In this document: in pieces, positions 9,215 through 17,499 of the stretch
Numbering within the stretch: the stretch's first letter is position 1
Layout: each line of letters starts with the position of its first letter
DNA from: Pacificimonas pallii
Lineage (GTDB): Bacteria; Pseudomonadota; Alphaproteobacteria; Sphingomonadales; Sphingomonadaceae
Length of the DNA stretch: 64,000 nt
NCBI RefSeq assembly: GCF_019204005.1
Contig: NZ_JAGSPA010000001.1
Location: 930,001-994,000 of the forward strand
Direction of reading: 5' to 3'
The notes under the pieces: model-generated
What the model saw: only the letters and a program-made list of their open reading frames with translations
What the model was told of the DNA's origin: nothing
Database searches by the model: none
Made by a program: the position numbers and the translations under genes

Positions 9215-10621
9215 CTATGGCAGGTGCTTCAGCAGCCCGACGATCCAGCGCACGCGGTCGTTGAACAGCTTGGGCGTGAAATACTGGTTGGTCCCCGCTT
9301 TCGTGATCTCGCCCAGCGTTGGGTATGGTGCGATGTAGCCGGTCATCTGACTGAGCTTCAGGCCCTGCGCGATGGCCAGCGACCAGGGGTGGATGAGTTC
9401 GCCTGCGCTGGTGCCGACGATGCCGCAGCCGACGATTTTTCCCTTTGACAGGACGATCTTGATCCTGCCCATCGGCTTGTCCTCAGCCTTGGCGCGGTCA
9501 TTGTCCGCCATGGCCGCCTGCAGGATCTGAATGCCGGGCATGCCGCGGTCACGCGCCATTCTTTCGGTCATGCCGACATTGGCGAGTTCCGGGTCGGTAA
9601 ACGTCACCCAGGGCAGGGCGTCGTAGCTCGCCTTTGCGGGAATGCGAAAGACAATGTTGCGGATGACGATGCCGCCATCATAGCCCGCGGCGTGGGTGAA
9701 TTGCGGCCCCTCGCGGCAGTCGCCGATGGCGAACACCTTTTTGTTGCTGGTGCGGAGCCGGGCATCGACCCTGATGGCACCGCGCTCCGTCTCGATCCCC
9801 GCCAGTTCCAGGCCAAGGTCGTCGGTGTTGCGCCTGCGGCCGGTGGCGACGAGCACATGGGTGCCGGTTACGTTCGCGCCGTCTTTCAGGGTCAGGGCGA
9901 CCCTGCCCGCGCCGCCATCAATGCGCTCGACCTCGGCATTTTCGTGGATGACGATGCCCTCCTCATCAAGCGCGGTGCGCACGACGGAAACGAGATCGGG
10001 GTCGTCCTTGGCCATGATGATGTCGCGCTCGACAATGCTGACCCTGCTGCCAAGCCGGCGGAAGGCCTGCGCGAGTTCGATGCCGATATTCCCGCCGCCC
10101 AGAATGATGAGATGGTCCGGGCGTTCCTTGAGGTCCCAGATCGTCTCGTTCGTCAGATAGGGCGTTTCGGCAAGGCCGGGGATCGGGAAGATCATCGGGC
10201 GGCTGCCGGTGGCGATGACGATGCGGCGCGCGGTGTAGGTTTCGCCGCCGGCGTCGAGGGTTGCGGGGCCGGTGAAGCGGGCGCGCTGCTGAACGACATG
10301 CGCGCCGAGCCCCTGGAAGCGCTCGGCACTGTCATGCGGCGCGATGGACGCGATGACATCGTGCACATGCTGCATCGACCGGGCGAAATCGATTGTGGGT
10401 TCCGCTGTCACGCCCAATTTATCACTGGTGCGCGCGATGTGCGCGGCATGCCCGGCGGCAATGATCGATTTCGACGGCACGCAGCCGACATTCAGGCAGT
10501 CGCCGCCCATGCGGTCAGCCTCGAACAAAACGGTCTTCAGGCCAAGCTGCGCCGCGCCGCTGGCCACGGACAGGCCGCCTGATCCGGCACCGATGATTGC
10601 GATGTCGTAATTATGGGTCAT
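9215..10621 (-). CDS. FAD-dependent pyridine nucleotide-disulfide oxidoreductase, MerA-like C-terminus
   Basis: A 468-residue class I flavoprotein disulfide reductase. FAD-binding GAGSGGLSVA at the N-terminus, redox-active CLNVGCVPSK at about residues 43-52, NAD(P)-binding GGGNIGIELA, ATGRR and the second FAD motif FAIGDCREGPQ are intact. Lipoyl dehydrogenases carry a His-Pro-Thr catalytic motif near the C-terminus; here the region reads APYPTLGEITKA, closer to mercuric reductase (PYLT..E). However, the C-terminal cysteine pair and the N-terminal HMA domain of MerA are missing. There is no 2-oxo-acid dehydrogenase gene nearby. Substrate unknown. Confidence 0.88.
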   Translation of the reverse strand: MTHNYDIAIIGAGSGGLSVASGAAQLGLKTVLFEADRMGGDCLNVGCVPSKSIIAAGHAAHIARTSDKLGVTAEPTIDFARSMQHVHDVIASIAPHDSAERFQGLGAHVVQQRARFTGPATLDAGGETYTARRIVIATGSRPMIFPIPGLAETPYLTNETIWDLKERPDHLIILGGGNIGIELAQAFRRLGSRVSIVERDIIMAKDDPDLVSVVRTALDEEGIVIHENAEVERIDGGAGRVALTLKDGANVTGTHVLVATGRRRNTDDLGLELAGIETERGAIRVDARLRTSNKKVFAIGDCREGPQFTHAAGYDGGIVIRNIVFRIPAKASYDALPWVTFTDPELANVGMTERMARDRGMPGIQILQAAMADNDRAKAEDKPMGRIKIVLSKGKIVGCGIVGTSAGELIHPWSLAIAQGLKLSQMTGYIAPYPTLGEITKAGTNQYFTPKLFNDRVRWIVGLLKHLP

Positions 10622-10673
10622 ACCCTGCCTTTCGTGTTGCCAGCGCCGCTGGTTACGAAAGCTGCCCTAGGGT

Positions 10674-10770
10674 GAAAACGAAAAGAGGGCCACGGAAACG
10701 CTCATGGGGGGAGGAGCGTTTCCGTGGCCCCGCTTTAAACTGGATCCGCCCGGAAACATTGGGGGGGGCT
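10674..10770 (-). ncRNA. Candidate C-rich small RNA with CUCCUCCC loop and terminator
   Basis: A perfect 17-bp hairpin (arms 10687-10703 and 10714-10730) has a 10-base loop. On the minus strand the loop region reads GCTCCTCCCCCCATGAGC, containing CUCCUCCC, the anti-Shine-Dalgarno motif of several alphaproteobacterial small RNAs. It is followed by TCTTTTCGTTTT, so it also works as an intrinsic terminator in that direction. A run of eight C lies just upstream (10768-10761 on the minus strand). The RNA 5' end is unknown. The 331-bp gap between purB and the flavoprotein gene holds no credible coding frame. The minimum interpretation is a terminator downstream of purB. Confidence 0.55.
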
Positions 10771-10952
10771 GTTGGACGGACCGACTATAGAACACCGCAC
10801 TTTGAACGAGGTTCCGCACGAAGGTATTTTTTTCATTGCGATCCTTTCCGGGCGTTATTCAGCGGGCGGTCGGCAAAAAGCTGCTCGGCCGTTGGACTGC
10901 GCCAACGGTTCAAGCTGCAGACGAAAAGAACGCGTGTCGGCTCGATATGCGC

Positions 10953-12251
10953 TCAGCCGAATACCCGGTCGAACGTCGTGTCGACATGCTTCATGTGGTA
11001 ATCGAGGTCGAAGCGGCTTTCGATTTCCTCTGCGGAAAGCGCGCTGGTAACGTCGGGGTCGGCTTTCAGCAGCTCCAGCAGGCTTTCGGCGCCATCGGAT
11101 TCCCAGACCTTCATCGCGTTGCGCTGCACCAGGCGATAGGAATCCTCGCGGCTGACGCCTGCCTGCGTCAGGGCCAGCAACACCCGCTGTGAATGGATGA
11201 GCCCGCCCATGCGGTCCATGTTCCTGCGCATGCGTTCGGGATAGATCAGCAGCTTGTCCATGACACCGGTCAGGCGCACCAGCGCGAAATCCAGCGTGAC
11301 GGTCGCATCGGGGCCGATCATGCGTTCGACACTGGAATGCGAGATATCCCGCTCGTGCCACAACGCGACGTTCTCCATCGCGGGCACCGCATAGCCGCGC
11401 ACCAGCCGCGCAAGGCCGGTCAGGTTTTCCGTCAGGATCGGATTGCGCTTGTGCGGCATGGCCGACGAACCCTTCTGCCCGGGGGAGAAATACTCCTCGG
11501 CCTCGAGGACTTCGGTACGCTGCAGGTGGCGGATTTCCACGGCAAGACGTTCCACCGACGAGGCGATCACGCCCATGGTAGCGAAGTACATCGCGTGACG
11601 GTCGCGGGGGATGACCTGGGTGGAGACCGGCTCCGGCGTCAGGCCCATTTTCCTGGCGACATGCTCCTCGACCCGCGGGTCGATATTGGCGAACGTTCCG
11701 ACCGCGCCGGAAATGGCGCAGGTGGCGACTTCCGCGCGGGCGAGCTTCATGCGGGCCAGATTGCGGTCGAATTCCGCATAGGCCTGCGCCAGTTTCAGGC
11801 CGAAGGTCGTCGGCTCCGCATGGATACCGTGTGAGCGGCCGATGGTGGGCGTATATTTATGCTCCTCGGCGCGGCGCCTGATCACCACCAACAGCTTTTC
11901 GATATCCGCGATGAGAATGTCCGCGGCGCGCACCAGCTGCACGTTCAGGCAGGTGTCGAGCACGTCGGAACTGGTCATGCCCTGATGCACGAAGCGGGCT
12001 TCGTCACCGACATGTTCCTGGAGGCTGGTCAGGAAGGCGATGACGTCATGCTTCACCTCACGCTCGATCTCGTCGATGCGGTCAATGTCAAAGCCGCCGC
12101 GTTCCCATACGGCCTTTGCCGCCTCGGCCGGAACGACGCCAAGCTCGGCGAGCGCATCCATCGCGTGCGCTTCGATCTCGAACCATATCTGAAAGCGGGA
12201 TTCCGGTTCCCAGATGTCGGTCATTTCCTTGCGGGAATAGCGGGGAATCAT
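10953..12251 (-). CDS. purB: Adenylosuccinate lyase
   Basis: Releases fumarate in two steps of purine synthesis (SAICAR to AICAR, and adenylosuccinate to AMP). The 432-residue protein starts MIPRYSRKEM and has GMTSSDVLDTCLNVQ, RSHGIHAEPTTFG (catalytic His) and the superfamily signature GSSAMPHKRNPILTE with its mobile catalytic serine loop. Length is as expected for the bacterial short form. It is transcribed alone on the minus strand, divergent from the coiled-coil gene at 12383. Confidence 0.97.
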   Translation of the reverse strand: MIPRYSRKEMTDIWEPESRFQIWFEIEAHAMDALAELGVVPAEAAKAVWERGGFDIDRIDEIEREVKHDVIAFLTSLQEHVGDEARFVHQGMTSSDVLDTCLNVQLVRAADILIADIEKLLVVIRRRAEEHKYTPTIGRSHGIHAEPTTFGLKLAQAYAEFDRNLARMKLARAEVATCAISGAVGTFANIDPRVEEHVARKMGLTPEPVSTQVIPRDRHAMYFATMGVIASSVERLAVEIRHLQRTEVLEAEEYFSPGQKGSSAMPHKRNPILTENLTGLARLVRGYAVPAMENVALWHERDISHSSVERMIGPDATVTLDFALVRLTGVMDKLLIYPERMRRNMDRMGGLIHSQRVLLALTQAGVSREDSYRLVQRNAMKVWESDGAESLLELLKADPDVTSALSAEEIESRFDLDYHMKHVDTTFDRVFG

Positions 12252-12382
12252 GTTTCAGGCTCCTGAATGAGGTGAGCGCCGCGCCTAGCAAGGTGGGCCG
12301 AGGGCGGCAACGGAACCTTGCCGCGCCGCCGCCCGTTTTTTTGTCAACGCCGCAAAAACTTGCGAAACAAATGGAGAGTCAG

Positions 12383-12856
12383 ATGAAATTCACGACGATG
12401 ACCGCCGCCGCCGCCCTGATGATCGCGGCCCCTGTCCTTGCCGAGCCGCATGAAGGCGGCCATGACAAGATGACGGCGACCGAAGCCGCCGCGATGGCGG
12501 ACGCCAGGGCCGCCGCCGCGACTTCACCGGAAATGGCCGAGGAACGCGGTGAAGCCGCCGCCGAAATGACGAAGGAAGACATCGAGCAGGCGCGCGAGAT
12601 ATTCGACGCGCGCATGGAAGTCGCCGAGGAAAAGGCGGAGCAGGCCGAGGAAATCGCCGAAGCCGCCGATGAATCGCCCGAAGTGCAGGCGGAAGAGGCG
12701 GCAGAGGCCGCTGAGGAGATCGCAGAAGAGGAAGCCGAGCAGGCAGCGGAAATCGTCGACGCGAAGGCCGAGCTGATGGAAGAACGGGCCGACCTGAATG
12801 AAGATCTGGTCGATGACAAAATCGACGCGATGAAGAAGGCGGCAAAGCCCGAATAA
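12383..12856 (+). CDS. Secreted acidic Ala/Glu-rich coiled-coil protein
   Basis: A 157-residue exported protein of unknown function. The first 21 residues are a signal peptide ending PVLAEP. The mature part is almost entirely A, E, D, K, M and R, with long runs of heptad-like AEEIAEAADES and EEAEQAAEIVDAKAE, predicting a continuous acidic coiled coil. The ATG at 12383 has GGAG eight bases upstream; an ATG at 12371 is the alternative. A strong terminator follows at once, so it is a single-gene transcript. Low-complexity composition prevents family assignment; a structural periplasmic spacer is a reasonable guess. Confidence 0.75.
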   Translation: MKFTTMTAAAALMIAAPVLAEPHEGGHDKMTATEAAAMADARAAAATSPEMAEERGEAAAEMTKEDIEQAREIFDARMEVAEEKAEQAEEIAEAADESPEVQAEEAAEAAEEIAEEEAEQAAEIVDAKAELMEERADLNEDLVDDKIDAMKKAAKPE

Positions 12857-12868
12857 GCTGTAAAGAGA

Positions 12869-12911
12869 AAGGCGGCGCGCGCCGGGATACCCTGCCCGCG
12901 CCGCCTTTTTT
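12869..12911 (+). terminator. Intrinsic terminator
   Basis: An 11-bp GC-rich stem (AAGGCGGCGCG at 12869-12879 with CGCGCCGCCTT at 12897-12907) ends in a run of six T. It lies 12 bases after the coiled-coil gene's stop codon and before the convergent radC gene. Confidence 0.9.
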
Positions 12912-12917
12912 CGCGCT

Positions 12918-13598
12918 TTAGAGCAGGCCGAGCGTCTTGAAGCTGGAACTGCCACCCTTTGCGACGATGATGTGGTCGTGCAGGCCGATGCCGAGCGCGC
13001 GGCATATGTCGGAAATCTGCCCCGTCAGCGCAATGTCGTCCCGGCTGGGTTTGGAATCGCCGGAGGGATGATTGTGCACCAGAATGATGGAGGTGGCGCC
13101 AAGATCGAGTGCCAGCTTGATCACTTCGCGCACATGGACGGACGTTTCGTTGACGGTCCCCTCCGTCATCTTCTGGTCGCGGATCAGGACGTTGCGCCCG
13201 TCGAGCGCCAGCACACGGAATTCCTCGCGCGGATTGTGCGCCATCTGTGCGTGCAGATAATCCTCGACCGCTTGCCAATTGCCAAGGACGGGGCGCTTTG
13301 CAATCCTGCCCTTCAACAGCCGCACGGACGCCGTTTGCAGGAATTTGAGCGTGGCGACCACGCTGTCGCCGACGCCGTCCACCAATTTGAGATCATCCGG
13401 ATCCGCCGACACGACGCCGCCAAATGTCTGGAACCGGTCGATCAGCAGCTTGGCAAGCGTGCGCGTATCCTGCCGCGGCTTCGCGAGCGCCAGAACATAT
13501 TCCAGCAGTTCATAATCGTGAAACCCGTCACCGCCGCCTGTCAGCATACGCTGCCGCAGCCGTTCCCGGTGGCCCTGTCTCGCCTTTGCGTCGTCCAT
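12918..13598 (-). CDS. radC: RadC-family JAB domain protein
   Basis: A 226-residue member of the RadC family. The N-terminal part has the helix-hairpin-helix-like YELLEYVLALAKPRQDT and LVDGVGDSVVATLKFL. The C-terminal JAB/MPN domain carries the metal site: a glutamate in NETSVHVREV and the HNHPSGDSKPSRDD motif (HxHPSG...D). The family name comes from an old DNA-repair assignment that has not held up; the true substrate is unknown. ATG at 13598 gives the usual N-terminus (MDDAKARQGHRERLRQR) although no strong ribosome site precedes it. Confidence 0.9.
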   Translation of the reverse strand: MDDAKARQGHRERLRQRMLTGGGDGFHDYELLEYVLALAKPRQDTRTLAKLLIDRFQTFGGVVSADPDDLKLVDGVGDSVVATLKFLQTASVRLLKGRIAKRPVLGNWQAVEDYLHAQMAHNPREEFRVLALDGRNVLIRDQKMTEGTVNETSVHVREVIKLALDLGATSIILVHNHPSGDSKPSRDDIALTGQISDICRALGIGLHDHIIVAKGGSSSFKTLGLL

Positions 13599-13663
13599 TT
13601 TGCGCTTATGCAACGATGAAGGAAAGGTTGCCAGTGCGCGCGGCGCGCAGCAGATAGCGATCC

Positions 13664-14818
13664 ATGACGATTCCGTGCCAGCGTCACCGTTTCGATATTC
13701 CGGACGATGTCCATTATCTGAACTGCGCCTATATGAGCCCGCTGGCGGATCAGGTGAGCGCCGCCATTGCGAAAGGGGCGGCCTATAAGGCGCGGCCCTG
13801 GACCTATACGCCCGATCTGTTCTTTTCGATTTCGGAAGCCTTTCGGGAGCGCTGCGCACGGCTGGTGGGCGCGGAGGCGCGGGACATGGCCATCATTCCG
13901 TCCGCAAGCTATGGACTTGCCGTGGCCGCGCAGAACCTGCCGCTGGCGAAGGGTCAGGAGGTGGTGACGCTTGAGGCGCAGTTCCCTTCCAACGTCTATG
14001 GCTGGCGAACGATGGCCGCCAGGGTCGGTGCCAAGATCGTCACGGCGCGGCGGTCGGGCGGCTCATGGACCGACGCGGTATTGGGCGCGATCGCGCCTGC
14101 CACCGGTATCGTCGCCGTGCCGCACTGCCACTGGGTCGATGGCGGCGCGCTCGATCTGATTGCGATCGGAGAGGCGTGCCGGGCGGTCGGTGCCGCGCTG
14201 GTTCTCGATCTGACCCAGTCGCTCGGCGCGATGCCGTTCGACCTTGCCGCGGTACAGCCCGATTTCATGGTCGCCGCATGTTATAAATGGCTGCTTGGCC
14301 CCTATGGCATCGGCATGATGTACGTCGCGCCGAGATGGCAGGACGGCCGGCCCATCGAAGAAAACTGGATGAACCGCATCGGCAGCGAAAATTTCGCGCG
14401 GCTCACGGACTATCAGGACGGCTACCAGCCCGGGGCCCGCCGCTATGACATGGGCGAAAAATCGAACCCGCCATTACTCATGGGGGCGAGCGCGGCGCTC
14501 GATCTGATCGATCAATGGGGCGCCGGAAATATCGCCGACACGCTCGGCGCGCGCACCGCGACGCTGGCGGAGGCCGCGCGTCTTATGGGTCTGACCGCGC
14601 GGGACGAGCCTGACCGCGCGGCGCATTTCCTGTCCCTTGGTTTTCCCGGTGGGATGCCGGACGATCTGCCGGAACGTCTGGCCGCCAGCCGCGTGTTCGT
14701 GTCGGCGCGCGGCACATCGTTAAGGGTCACGCCGCATCTGTGGACGACGGATGAGGACGCACAGCGCCTGATCGGCGTTTTGCGTACATGCAGCCAGCCC
14801 GTGGCCAGCGGGACTTAA
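13664..14818 (+). CDS. Class V aminotransferase-fold PLP enzyme
   Basis: A 384-residue PLP-dependent enzyme of the class V fold (NifS/kynureninase/isopenicillin N epimerase group). Features: YLNCAYMSPLADQV at the N-terminus, SASYGLAVAAQNLPL, HWVDGGALDLIAIG and DLTQSLGAMPFDL, and the PLP lysine in ACYKWLLGPYGIG. It lacks the cysteine-bearing loop expected of a cysteine desulfurase, so a kynureninase-like or amino-acid lyase role is more likely. It is divergent from radC and ends with a 4-base convergent overlap with the CPBP gene. Substrate unknown. Confidence 0.88.
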   Translation: MTIPCQRHRFDIPDDVHYLNCAYMSPLADQVSAAIAKGAAYKARPWTYTPDLFFSISEAFRERCARLVGAEARDMAIIPSASYGLAVAAQNLPLAKGQEVVTLEAQFPSNVYGWRTMAARVGAKIVTARRSGGSWTDAVLGAIAPATGIVAVPHCHWVDGGALDLIAIGEACRAVGAALVLDLTQSLGAMPFDLAAVQPDFMVAACYKWLLGPYGIGMMYVAPRWQDGRPIEENWMNRIGSENFARLTDYQDGYQPGARRYDMGEKSNPPLLMGASAALDLIDQWGAGNIADTLGARTATLAEAARLMGLTARDEPDRAAHFLSLGFPGGMPDDLPERLAASRVFVSARGTSLRVTPHLWTTDEDAQRLIGVLRTCSQPVASGT

Positions 14819-15684
14819 GTCCCTTGCCGCTTCACGTCTTTAAATGGCGGGATGCGCCCGCGCCGGGTCAGCACGCAGTAAAGACATGTGATCGCGAGCA
14901 TGAAGATAAGGCCCATGACGCCCATCAGCCCCGCCTCCGGACCGAAATCGCCGCCTGACCAGAAGGTAGGCGCGGCCAGATCGACCGACATCCAGGCATC
15001 GGTGGGCGCATTGCCGCTCATCGCGAAACCAAAGATTTTCAACTGGGCGAAATTCCACGACGCATGCAGGCCAACGGATATTGCAAGCCTTCCCGTCAGC
15101 AGAACGGGTATGCACCAGACCATTCCGTTCATGGTGAGAATGGCAAAAGCCGGCCACGAAAAGTGATCCGTGAACGCATGGGCCATGCCAAAGAGGACGG
15201 ACGATATCAGCACCGCCGCGGCAACGCCGTTCCGGGGCCCCAGGACATTCCCCAAACCTTCGGACAGATTGATCAGCAGGAAGCCGCGGAAAAACGCCTC
15301 CTCCCACAAGGCCACGAGCAGGGTGTTGACGAGGAGCAGCAGCAAGGGAAGGGCGACGGCGAATCCGTTGACTCCGAACGTCTGAACAAAACCGAGCATG
15401 AAAGACAATGCGAAGATGCCAGCGACCGCAGCCGTGCCGATCACGATCCCTGCGAGGAAATCCCATAGTCCCCGCGATTCAAGGGCGAGACCGTATCGAC
15501 GGATATCGACCTGATCGACCTTCCGCGCCCATACCGCCAGCAGACCGATGAAGATCAATGTGCCGCAGAAGAGCTGCAGCACCTGGCTGGTGATCAGCAG
15601 AGCCGGGGCGACCAAAATGCCCAGCAAGAGCGGGAATAAGAGCAGGCGCAGGATGAGCGAAGAGCGGCGATGAAGGAGAAGCAT
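14815..15684 (-). CDS. CPBP family intramembrane metalloprotease
   Basis: A 289-residue polytopic membrane protein with about eight hydrophobic segments. It has the three conserved CPBP (Abi/CAAX-type) motifs: EEAFFRGFLL (EExxxR), FGMAHAF (FxxxH) and GLHASWNFAQ (HxxxN). These form the metal site of intramembrane glutamic/metallo-proteases of the Rce1 type. Such proteins are involved in prenyl-protein or peptide processing and, in some bacteria, bacteriocin immunity. No bacteriocin gene is near. The start at ATG 15684 has no obvious Shine-Dalgarno sequence. Confidence 0.87.
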   Translation of the reverse strand: MLLLHRRSSLILRLLLFPLLLGILVAPALLITSQVLQLFCGTLIFIGLLAVWARKVDQVDIRRYGLALESRGLWDFLAGIVIGTAAVAGIFALSFMLGFVQTFGVNGFAVALPLLLLLVNTLLVALWEEAFFRGFLLINLSEGLGNVLGPRNGVAAAVLISSVLFGMAHAFTDHFSWPAFAILTMNGMVWCIPVLLTGRLAISVGLHASWNFAQLKIFGFAMSGNAPTDAWMSVDLAAPTFWSGGDFGPEAGLMGVMGLIFMLAITCLYCVLTRRGRIPPFKDVKRQGT

Positions 15685-15689
15685 GAATG

Positions 15690-15760
15690 GCCCGCTGCTG
15701 CTATTGACGGGAAACGATTAACAGCTCGGTCGATCCCGGTCGATACCGCCAGCAGCGGGC
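15690..15760. repeat. Inverted repeat upstream of the CPBP gene
   Basis: GCCCGCTGCTG (15690-15700) and CAGCAGCGGGC (15750-15760) are perfect 11-base complements separated by 49 bases, immediately before the CPBP start codon. The spacer contains GGTCGAT twice. It could be an operator pair or an RNA stem over the 5' leader; nothing more is visible in this 164-bp gap. Confidence 0.45.
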
Positions 15761-15848
15761 GATGTATTTTGCCTCAAAATCGTGCCGGAACGCATAATGT
15801 CTGTGTGGGACCTGATCCAAGCCTGTGTCCGGGGCCGCATCCTTGCCT

Positions 15849-16277
15849 TTAGCTGAATTCGTCGTCGATCACGGCGTCGGCTGATCCAGATATTCCGTTC
15901 ATCCACGTCCGCGCGGACGGTGTGAACAGCAGCCCGTAGGCAATAAGGCCGACGAGAAGCTGCAGGACGAGAAGCACATTCGCAAAGACGGAATTGTCGG
16001 CTGCGATCATGTCATAGGTAAAGGGCAGTCCGACCATGAACAGGATGATGGACACCCACATCGCGGCCTTGCTGCGCCGCCGCGACACAAGCAGCGTCAG
16101 CCATATCAGCAGGCCGCCCACGACAATGTGGACGATGACAACGAACGCGGCAGGGGAAAATCCCATGCCGCCAGCGTCGGCGAGCAATTGTTCGCGCGAC
16201 AGATAAGAGTGAACCGCCTCGATCAGCAACGAAGCGAAGATCAGGCGTTCGAACCAGATGATCGGTGATGGTCGCAT
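15849..16277 (-). CDS. Four-helix membrane protein of unknown function
   Basis: A 142-residue protein with four hydrophobic segments (about residues 7-25, 42-62, 70-88 and 98-120), a short arginine-rich cytoplasmic loop (SRRRSKAAMW) and an acidic tail (DAVIDDEFS). ATG at 16277 follows GGGAG with seven-base spacing; a TTG two codons earlier is less likely. The size and topology recall DoxX-like proteins, but I cannot recognise a signature, so no function is claimed. It is on the same strand as the CPBP gene. Confidence 0.65.
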   Translation of the reverse strand: MRPSPIIWFERLIFASLLIEAVHSYLSREQLLADAGGMGFSPAAFVVIVHIVVGGLLIWLTLLVSRRRSKAAMWVSIILFMVGLPFTYDMIAADNSVFANVLLVLQLLVGLIAYGLLFTPSARTWMNGISGSADAVIDDEFS

Positions 16278-16341
16278 CCTCAAACTCCCTTCGCCCGCAT
16301 TTATGCCGACGCGTGGTGAGGATTTCCAGTGCGATGCCGGT

Positions 16342-17499
16342 CTAGCTGAGCGCCTCCATCAGGCGTGTCATGAACGTCGCGCCGCGCTCCAGCTGAGCGA
16401 TGTCGAGATATTCGTCGGGCTGGTGCGCCTGGTCGATGGAGCCCGGACCGCAGATGACCACCGGGAATCCGGCCTGCTGGAACTGTCCTGCCTCGGTACC
16501 GTAGGCAACCGTCCGCGGCTGGCCGTTATCGCCTGCCAGGCGGCGGACGAAATCTGCGGCGTCCGCGGACTCCAGCCGGCAGGGCGGCGCGGAGGACAGG
16601 CGCGTGAAGGTGGCGCCCGCGCCGGAGAAACGGGATTTCAGACGGGTGTCGAGCGCTGCGACCGTTTCCGCAAAATGCGCAAGTTCGGCGTCGGGGTCGA
16701 TTCCGGGGGGTGCGCGGAAATCGAAGGTAAAGCCGCATTTGCGCGCAAGGATGTTTGCCGCCGTCCCGCCCTCGATCATGCCGACTGTCAGCGTGGCGTG
16801 TGGGGGATCGAAGGCCGGGTCGGGGCGGGATTCCAGGTGGGTGGCCAGCGCGGCCAGATCACCGAGCAGCGGCAGCGCGGCCATGATCGCCGATGCGCCC
16901 CTGTCCGGCGCGCTGGAATGCCATTCACGACCGGTAATTTCAACGCGGTAGGAATAGACGCCCTTGTGTCCCGTGACCACGCGCATGGAGGTCGGCTCGC
17001 CGATAATGGCGCAGCGCGGTGCGGGCAGATGCTTTGCCATTTCCGCAATCATGTCCGGCGCGCCGAGGCAGCCAATTTCCTCGTCATAGGAGAATGCGAA
17101 ATGCACCGGGTGCGTGAACCGCCCTTTGGCGAAGGCGGGCGCGGCGGCCAGCATCAGCGCCAGAAACCCCTTCATGTCGCAGGTGCCGCGGCCGAACAGG
17201 CGATCGCCGCGCGCCGTCATGGTGAACGGATCGCTGGTCCAGGGCTGACCATCCACAGGCACGACATCGGTGTGACCCGACAGAATGACGCCGCCCGGAA
17301 CGTTGGGGCCGATGCTGGCGTAAAGATTGGCCTTCCTGCCATCCCTGCTGGCAATGCGGGTGCTCTTGATGTCAAGATCCGCCAGATAGGTCTCGACATG
17401 GTGGATGAAATCGAGATTCGAATTGCGCGACGTCGTATCGAACGCGATCAGCTCTCCCAGCAGCGTGCGCGCCCGTGCCGTCAGCTCGGCGCCGGTCAC
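16342..17499 (-). CDS. argE: Acetylornithine deacetylase
   Basis: M20-family zinc hydrolase that removes the acetyl group from N-acetylornithine in arginine synthesis. The 385-residue protein has LIAFDTTSRNSN, the metal-binding LSGHTDVVPVDGQPW, GRGTCDMKGFLAL and FSYDEEIGCLGA (catalytic Glu-Glu), with the dimerisation domain in the middle. It starts with GTG at 17499, overlapping the map stop codon in a GTGA junction, so the two genes are probably co-translated. argG lies 25 kb away in the same window. A succinyl-diaminopimelate desuccinylase role is less likely from the sequence. Confidence 0.9.
   Translation of the reverse strand: MTGAELTARARTLLGELIAFDTTSRNSNLDFIHHVETYLADLDIKSTRIASRDGRKANLYASIGPNVPGGVILSGHTDVVPVDGQPWTSDPFTMTARGDRLFGRGTCDMKGFLALMLAAAPAFAKGRFTHPVHFAFSYDEEIGCLGAPDMIAEMAKHLPAPRCAIIGEPTSMRVVTGHKGVYSYRVEITGREWHSSAPDRGASAIMAALPLLGDLAALATHLESRPDPAFDPPHATLTVGMIEGGTAANILARKCGFTFDFRAPPGIDPDAELAHFAETVAALDTRLKSRFSGAGATFTRLSSAPPCRLESADAADFVRRLAGDNGQPRTVAYGTEAGQFQQAGFPVVICGPGSIDQAHQPDEYLDIAQLERGATFMTRLMEALS

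Noticed and set aside
10855..11361. Minus-strand 168-codon frame overlapping the end of purB
   Set aside because: It overlaps the conserved purB C-terminus in another frame and has no ribosome site or family similarity.
14815..15684. CPBP protease as bacteriocin immunity
   Set aside because: No bacteriocin precursor, exporter or related gene is near; the family is broad.
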